NCBI GenBank assembly: GCA_964520425.1
Contig: CAZFMX010000110.1
Span: forward strand, 1 to 8,247
Direction of reading: 5' to 3'
Length of the DNA: 8,247 nucleotides
Source: JAFGFY01 sp964520425
GTDB taxonomy: Bacteria; Desulfobacterota; DSM-4660; Desulfatiglandales; HGW-15
A program made the position numbers and the translations under genes. The notes under the pieces are model-generated. The model saw only the letters and a list, made by a program, of their open reading frames with translations, ran no database searches and was not told the origin of the DNA. Numbering within the stretch: the first letter of the stretch is position 1; the number at the start of each line of letters is the position of its first letter. This document shows, one piece after another, positions 5,419 through 8,247 of the stretch.

Positions 5419-5862
5419 TCAAGCGAATTCCGAATCATCCTCTTCTTCAAAATCGTCGTCTTCTTCGTACTCATAGTCTTCTTCGTACTCGTAGTCTTCT
5501 TCGTACTCGTAGTCCTCATCCTCCCAATCATCACTCAACGACTTATAACTGATGACCATGATACGCTTTGTCCCGTCACGGTCTTGTTCTAGAATACCCG
5601 TTAACTCCACTTCGCGATCAACTTCAAGCAACAGACTTTCCTCCAGTTCATTCGGATCGATCACATATTCCTCATCATCTTGGGTTTCAAGGCTGATACC
5701 ACTCACATCATCCTGCCAATCCCAATCCGTCGCCCTCACAACACCTGTGATGATCACCTCTTCGGTCAACTGTTTGCTTTTCATAGCCTGTTCGTGTTCA
5801 TAACTCTTTTGTTTTAAACGTGTCGAATCGAAGCCTGAAGAGCCTGCTTCATATAAGATCAT
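5419..5862 (-). CDS. Small beta-domain (OB-fold-like) protein with very acidic repeated tail
   Basis: I do not recognise a named family. The 147 residues divide into a polar N-terminus (1-34), a beta-rich domain (about 35-109: EVIITGVV, GISLET, EEYVIDP, REVELTGIL, RIMVISYKSL) and a tail (111-147) made almost only of Asp, Glu and Tyr, including three YEYEED units. The domain is plainly homologous to the two upstream neighbours, with the same order of G-V, GI, EEY, VE-TG and I-V-SY positions. It has no signal peptide, so it is probably cytosolic. ATG 5862 overlaps the upstream TGA (ATGA), which supports that start; Met27 is an alternative. The acidic tail could bind basic proteins, metal or polyamines, but that is a guess. 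The last codons (DSEFA) carry a 12-base match to the palindromic repeat at 739-750. Confidence 0.75.
   Translation of the reverse strand: MILYEAGSSGFDSTRLKQKSYEHEQAMKSKQLTEEVIITGVVRATDWDWQDDVSGISLETQDDEEYVIDPNELEESLLLEVDREVELTGILEQDRDGTKRIMVISYKSLSDDWEDEDYEYEEDYEYEEDYEYEEDDDFEEEDDSEFA
5458..5511 (-). repeat. 18-bp tandem repeat, three copies, coding for YEYEED units
   Basis: The plus-strand unit GTCTTCTTCGTACTCGTA occurs three times in direct succession (5458-5475, 5476-5493, 5494-5511); the first copy differs by one base. The near-identity shows recent expansion or homogenisation by slippage and keeps the reading frame. It encodes six-residue acidic/tyrosine units in the C-terminal tail of the beta-domain protein. 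Confidence 0.9.
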
Positions 5863-6143
5863 ACCGCCTCATGGTCCTCCTTCGATAAGCTATATGTTTC
5901 TATGGTAAGAACAAGGTCCCCAAACATCTTCTTAACTGAGCCTGTCGCCTCCACTTTTCGGTTTATCTGGCGAAGAAGTTTCTCTCCCGTTTTATTCAGA
6001 AAAACAATATACTCCTCACCGTTGTGTTCGATTCCGATGCCCGTTATGTTCCCTTTCCTGTCCCGTTCAGTAGGGATAATTCTTCCCTGAACGGTCATTT
6101 CTCCGAGCATTTCTACTGCCGCGTCATCTTGATCCGTCTTCAT
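5859..6143 (-). CDS. Small beta-domain (OB-fold-like) protein, second paralogue
   Basis: No named family recognised. This 94-residue protein consists almost wholly of the domain shared with its two neighbours: EMTVQGRI (15-22), GIGIEHNGEEYIVFL (35-49), KVEATGSV (63-70), then LVLTIETYSL (77-86). It has no signal peptide, no membrane span and no acidic tail, so it is the minimal version of the domain. ATG 6143 has only a weak purine-rich stretch (AGAGAAAG) as ribosome site. Its TGA overlaps the next ATG, so it is co-translated with the acidic-tail paralogue. It lies 96 bp behind the secreted paralogue, probably in the same transcript. The alternating hydrophobic pattern suits a five-stranded OB barrel, which may bind nucleic acid, a ligand or protein; sequence alone does not say which. 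Confidence 0.75.
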   Translation of the reverse strand: MKTDQDDAAVEMLGEMTVQGRIIPTERDRKGNITGIGIEHNGEEYIVFLNKTGEKLLRQINRKVEATGSVKKMFGDLVLTIETYSLSKEDHEAV

Positions 6144-6239
6144 GATCTTTCTCTTTAAAGGTATGGTATCGCTTCACAAACGACCCCTTCGAGGCCTTCC
6201 CTATCCATTCCTTTCCGAAATATGAATGTTTTTTAAGGG

Positions 6240-6563
6240 TTATTCCTCAATTATTTCGATGTCATCTGCTGAAGCATCCTCGAGCAGAACAAATGATGTG
6301 ACCGTGATGACCTTCACGCCATCTTCGTCCTCTTCAACCATACCTGTGACTTCTACTCTTGCACCCACGTGCTCCACGAGTTCATCACCTTGTTCGTTAT
6401 CCCCTATCTCATACACCTCACCGTCATCGGTCTCGATTCCATAATAGTCATTTACTGTCCCTGAAATGGTTACTTCATTGGCCGATATGGCCGAACCGAA
6501 TGACAATGCCACAAAAAATATGGCACACACGATGATTACCAGACTCTTGTAAATCTTCTTCAT
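6240..6563 (-). CDS. Exported small beta-domain (OB-fold-like) protein, first paralogue
   Basis: Function unknown. Of 107 residues, the first 25-28 are a typical Sec signal peptide: basic MKKIYK, a hydrophobic core (LVIIVCAIFFVALSF) and small residues at GSA or ISA for cleavage. Cys13 lies mid-core with no lipobox, so a soluble periplasmic protein is expected. The mature part has the paralogous domain: EVTISGTVND (30-39), GIETDDGEVYEIGD, ARVEVTGMVEEDEDG and VKVITVTSFVLLED, ending in a short acidic tail. It resembles the general design of small periplasmic OB-fold proteins (BOF type), but I cannot claim membership. ATG 6563 has an excellent GAGGAGGAG site eight bases upstream; a TTG two codons earlier is too close to it. 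It is the first gene of the train and has a candidate sigma-54 promoter upstream. Confidence 0.8.
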   Translation of the reverse strand: MKKIYKSLVIIVCAIFFVALSFGSAISANEVTISGTVNDYYGIETDDGEVYEIGDNEQGDELVEHVGARVEVTGMVEEDEDGVKVITVTSFVLLEDASADDIEIIEE

Positions 6564-6638
6564 GTTCAACTCCTCCTCATATTCATCGATTCTTTCTTTG
6601 AAATGCTGATTTTCTTTACATCATTCTGTTAAGGAGTA

Positions 6639-6654
6639 AGCAACAAATAGGCCA
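6639..6654 (-). promoter_or_regulatory. Candidate sigma-54 promoter of the beta-domain/decarboxylase operon
   Basis: The minus strand reads TGGCCTATTTGTTGCT. TGGC and TTGCT match the -24 and -12 elements with exactly the standard spacing (GG and GC 10 bases apart). The middle (ACG) does not match. Transcription would begin about 60-65 bp before ATG 6563. I found no enhancer-protein site, so the call rests on this motif alone and chance is possible. Confidence 0.33.
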
Positions 6655-6710
6655 TCAATCTAAACAACTGATATTTCGAATGTTTCTTGTGTTTGATGAG
6701 GGGGCTATCA

Positions 6711-6726
6711 GAATTGTCAGTTCCGG
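6711..6726 (-). repeat. GGAAC palindromic repeat, copy C
   Basis: The plus strand reads GAATTGTCAGTTCCGG. In minus sense this is GGAACT-GAC-AATTC, the same architecture as the unit at 733-747 (GGAACT-GCG-AATTCC). The following bases (CCGGTTTGTTTTC) also resemble those after the first unit of copy B. Confidence 0.5.
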
Positions 6727-6834
6727 TTTGTTTTCAAGAATTAGGTGCTCAAGCTCCGGACAGTCTAGGTGAACGTCAGCCAATCCGTTGAAATATGGAG
6801 CATAAATCGAGGCAGGAAGCACTGGTTCCTATAT

Positions 6835-6871
6835 TAGGTCCAATCGGAACTCGTGGTTCCGATTGGACCTA
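6835..6871. repeat. Perfect 16-bp palindrome (copy D), 40 bp behind the mgtE remnant
   Basis: Arms TAGGTCCAATCGGAAC (6835-6850) and GTTCCGATTGGACCTA (6856-6871) are perfectly complementary around a 5-base loop TCGTG. The inner part is the family core GGAAC-N5-GTTCC. There is no T-run after the stem on the minus strand, so a classical intrinsic terminator is unlikely, although such a stem could still protect or end a transcript. A GGTTCC at 6824-6829 lies close by. Confidence 0.85.
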
Positions 6872-6910
6872 TAAAAGGCCTTCACCACATGGAGGACGTA
6901 CTTCTTTCTA

Positions 6911-7475
6911 TCAGGCAGCCACAAACCTCGGCAAAAGGACCGTGGCGAGGTCAATGACCAGGAAAAAGCCACACATATCGGTGACGGTTATCACGACAGG
7001 GCTGGACACCAAGGCCGGGTCTAGTCTTATAGATTTGAGAATAAGAGGAAAAATACTCCCAAAGATTACGGCCAATATCGTGTTGACCATTAGCGCGGCG
7101 CCGACAACCAATCCCAAAAATGGGTTCTCTTTCCAAAGCAGGGCCACACTTCCCAAAAGGAGCCCAAGACCAAGACCGTTTAATGCCCCCAATCCGAGCT
7201 CCTTGCCGATAACCCGCAGGATTTCCTTTGGTCGAATCAATCCCAGGGGCAATTCCCTCATACTCACGGCCACAGCTTGATTTCCTGAACACCCGCTCAT
7301 GTCGCTGATTATGGGAAGGAATACCGCTAATAGGTTGAAATGTCAGTAAGTCTGGCGGGGACCGCAAGGAAACATGAAAATGGTGATTCCAATTGAAGCA
7401 GGCAAATGCGCCTATAGCAACACTCAAAAACCACGTATTTGTTCTAACCTTTTGTAAAAGCAGTCCATTCAAAAA
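6911..7475 (-). pseudogene. mgtE: Remnant of an MgtE-type Mg2+ transporter (C-terminal membrane domain only)
   Basis: MgtE proteins (about 450 residues) carry an N-terminal domain, two CBS domains and a five-helix membrane domain that conducts Mg2+. Only the last part survives here. A clean open stretch from ATG 7300 to TGA 6911 encodes MSGCSGNQAVAVSMREL, then three hydrophobic segments (around LGLGLLLGSVALLW, LGLVVGAALMVNTILAVIFG and FFLVIDLATVLLP) and the conserved TDMCGFF. Family-like sequence continues upstream in the same frame (FNLLAVFLPIISD) until a TGA at about 7343-7345. Further upstream, KVRTNTWFLSVAIGAFAC appears in another frame, then ASIGITIFMF in a third, so at least two frameshifts have occurred. 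Sequence similarity stops at the repeat cluster at 7477. The N-terminal and CBS domains are absent, so it cannot be a working transporter. Confidence 0.8.
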
Positions 7476-7476
7476 A

Positions 7477-7544
7477 GGAACCGGGAGTTCTTATCCACAC
7501 GGATTTCGGAACGGACTGTTCCGAAACACTAGGAACTCTGTTTC
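7477..7544. repeat. GGAAC palindromic repeat, copy E (three units)
   Basis: Three units lie together: GGAAC-CGGGA-GTTCT (7477-7491), the 9-bp perfect stem TTTCGGAAC-GGACT-GTTCCGAAA (7504-7526), and CTAGGAACTCTG (7529-7540). GGATTTCGGAA (7501-7511) is the reverse complement of TTCCGAAATCC in copy B, and CTAGGAACT is shared with copy B at 700-708, so the two clusters are the same modules in different orientation. The cluster marks the point where mgtE similarity ends. Confidence 0.7.
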
Positions 7545-7855
7545 TCATCGTTAAAAGAAACCAGGTATCAATATGCAAGTTCAGATCTCATTCTTTTTCT
7601 ACCAAGAGTCCCATAATCAACTCAAATCACACGACATATTGTGCAAAGTGCTCGATCTGGTTGATGTAGTTCAAGTGGCCTGCATAAACTCTTGTGGGAA
7701 GACACAGAGTTGGCACGAATATTCCATGAGCTTCTCAATAAGGCCGCTTTTAATGGATCCTCGCGTTTGTACCACCGGATCACTTACAAAAGCTGGAGAT
7801 GCACTGAACGAAAAATGACTAAGAGGAGAAAAAACAGAGGAAGAGGAGGAAACAT
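7545..7855. other. Intergenic region upstream of rpoZ
   Basis: About 310 bp with no gene I can support. Short open frames on both strands lack family features and good starts. It should hold the rpoZ promoter. Two weak candidates are visible: TTGATG (7661-7666) with CATAAA (7683-7688), a 16-base-spaced sigma-70-like pair, and TTGGCACGAATATTCCA (7710-7726), which matches the sigma-54 consensus except for the critical G of the -12 GC. The purine-rich run just before rpoZ is its ribosome site. Confidence 0.55.
7844..7849 (+). promoter_or_regulatory. Ribosome binding site of rpoZ
   Basis: A perfect AGGAGG is placed six bases before ATG 7856, within a purine-rich stretch. It fixes the rpoZ start. 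Confidence 0.85.
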
Positions 7856-8247
7856 ATGGCAAGAATCACAGTGGAAGACTGTTTGGAAAAGGTCAGTAAT
7901 CGTTTCGCCCTAATACATCTGGCAGCAAAACGGGTCAGGGAACTGAGAAAGGGCGCCGAACCCCTGATCAGCGCGAAAAACAGTGATAACGTCATTGCTC
8001 TTCGCGAGATTGCCGCGGGAAAGGTGTTTATAGTAAAAACGCCGGAGAAGACCGAGCCGACGGAAGGGGCAACCAAAACGAAGATGCCGGCACTCGAAGA
8101 GATCTATAGCTTGGAAAATGCATTTATGACCCAAAAGCCGGCGCAGACCGAGGTGATGGAGGGACCAAGCAGAGTGCAGATGCAGGCGCCATACGAAGAG
8201 ATCGATGATTCAGAAATCGAGGCCCATGATGAAGAGGCATTTGATGA
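7856..8247 (+). CDS. rpoZ: RNA polymerase omega subunit with long C-terminal extension (3' end outside window)
   Basis: Omega helps assemble RNA polymerase by wrapping the beta-prime C-terminus and in proteobacteria contributes to ppGpp site 1. Residues 1-60 are a standard omega: MARITVEDCLEKVSNRFAL, AAKRVREL and VIALREIAAGKV. Typical omegas have 70-95 residues; this one is at least 130 and still open at the edge. From about residue 60 it has an extension rich in Glu, Pro, Thr and Met that contains a degenerate internal duplication. Units begin KTPEKTEPTEG (61-71) and QKPAQTEVMEG (93-103) and end in EEI; the DNA offset is 96 bp, with one extra codon in the second copy. The ending visible so far (IEAHDEEAFD) is acidic. 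It is the only plus-strand gene, transcribed away from everything else. Confidence 0.93.
   Translation, partial: MARITVEDCLEKVSNRFALIHLAAKRVRELRKGAEPLISAKNSDNVIALREIAAGKVFIVKTPEKTEPTEGATKTKMPALEEIYSLENAFMTQKPAQTEVMEGPSRVQMQAPYEEIDDSEIEAHDEEAFD
8041..8203 (+). repeat. Degenerate 96-bp tandem duplication within rpoZ
   Basis: GCCGGAGAAGACCGAG at 8041 recurs as GCCGGCGCAGACCGAG at 8137, an offset of 96 bases (32 codons). CGAAGAGATC at 8095 recurs at 8194, with a 3-base insertion in between. The two copies have diverged but stay in frame, consistent with an old in-frame duplication in the omega C-terminal extension. Confidence 0.6.

Larger units (their letters stand above)
6570..6910. other. Intergenic region between the mgtE remnant and the exported beta-domain gene
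   Basis: About 340 bp with no plausible gene in any frame. It holds the strong ribosome site of the exported protein (about 6572-6580), a candidate sigma-54 promoter, a GGAACT-GAC-AATTC repeat copy (6711-6726, minus sense) and the long palindrome at 6835-6871. The operon promoter must lie here unless transcription comes through from further right. Confidence 0.65.

Noticed and set aside
4937..5476. Long plus-strand frame of 179 codons with hydrophobic stretches
   Set aside because: It is antisense to the well-supported DksA-like gene and the acidic-tail gene; its Ser-rich end is simply the complement of the Asp/Glu repeat.
5458..5511. CRISPR-like array
   Set aside because: The 18-bp units are directly adjacent without spacers and keep a reading frame; this is a coding tandem repeat. 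The GGAAC palindromes are also not evenly spaced. No cas genes are visible.
7640..7700. tRNA-like fragment (GTTCAAGTG)
   Set aside because: Only a T-loop-like string is present; no acceptor stem, anticodon arm or D arm can be paired around it.
7573..7818. 81-codon open frame on the plus strand before rpoZ
   Set aside because: No ribosome site, no recognisable domain, biased and irregular composition; it ends just before the rpoZ leader. The minus-strand frame at 7671-7862 is equally unconvincing.

Overview
The window is 8.2 kb of ordinary, moderate-GC bacterial DNA, most like a Gram-negative, Desulfobacterota (deltaproteobacterial)-type genome. That placement is an inference from protein style: the MgtE remnant, a DksA-family protein, an extended RNA polymerase omega subunit and a small SpeD homologue next to amidoligase-type genes. 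All genes read on the minus strand except rpoZ at the right edge. TAA, TGA and TAG all end genes here, so the standard code applies.

Layout from right to left, as the minus strand is transcribed. rpoZ (omega, plus strand, running off the right edge) is preceded by about 300 bp with no convincing gene. Next comes a decayed C-terminal remnant of an mgtE-type Mg2+ transporter, flanked on both sides by members of a short palindromic repeat family (core GGAAC-N3to5-GTTCC). A roughly 340 bp gap with a candidate sigma-54 promoter leads into a long minus-strand gene train. Its first three genes are homologous small beta-rich (OB-fold-like) proteins: one with a signal peptide, one plain, and one with a very acidic repeated tail. 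They are followed by a DksA/TraR-type protein, a SpeD (S-adenosylmethionine decarboxylase)-family pyruvoyl enzyme, a FemAB-like GNAT acyltransferase broken by an in-frame TAA, an ATP-grasp ligase and a type III-fold PLP decarboxylase. Several junctions are tightly coupled: ATGA and GTGA overlaps, and one ribosome binding site lying over a stop codon. About 490 bp of non-coding, palindrome-rich DNA then precedes groES, which runs off the left edge.

The most interesting part is the block from about 700 to 4895. Two decarboxylases of unrelated chemistry (pyruvoyl and PLP), an ATP-grasp amide-bond ligase and a FemAB/GNAT transferase look like a pathway that decarboxylates amino acids or their derivatives and joins the resulting amine to another amino acid or carboxylate, giving a polyamine-like or peptide-like small molecule. 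I cannot name the product. The operon also carries a transcription-factor-like DksA paralogue and three paralogous beta-domain proteins that I cannot assign. Whether the pathway still works here is uncertain because of the stop codon in the GNAT gene.

A dispersed palindromic repeat family is the second theme. Copies sit around the mgtE remnant, upstream of groES and at gene 3' ends. One copy supplies the last 16 or so codons of the PLP decarboxylase, and its hairpin plus T-run may act as that operon's terminator.
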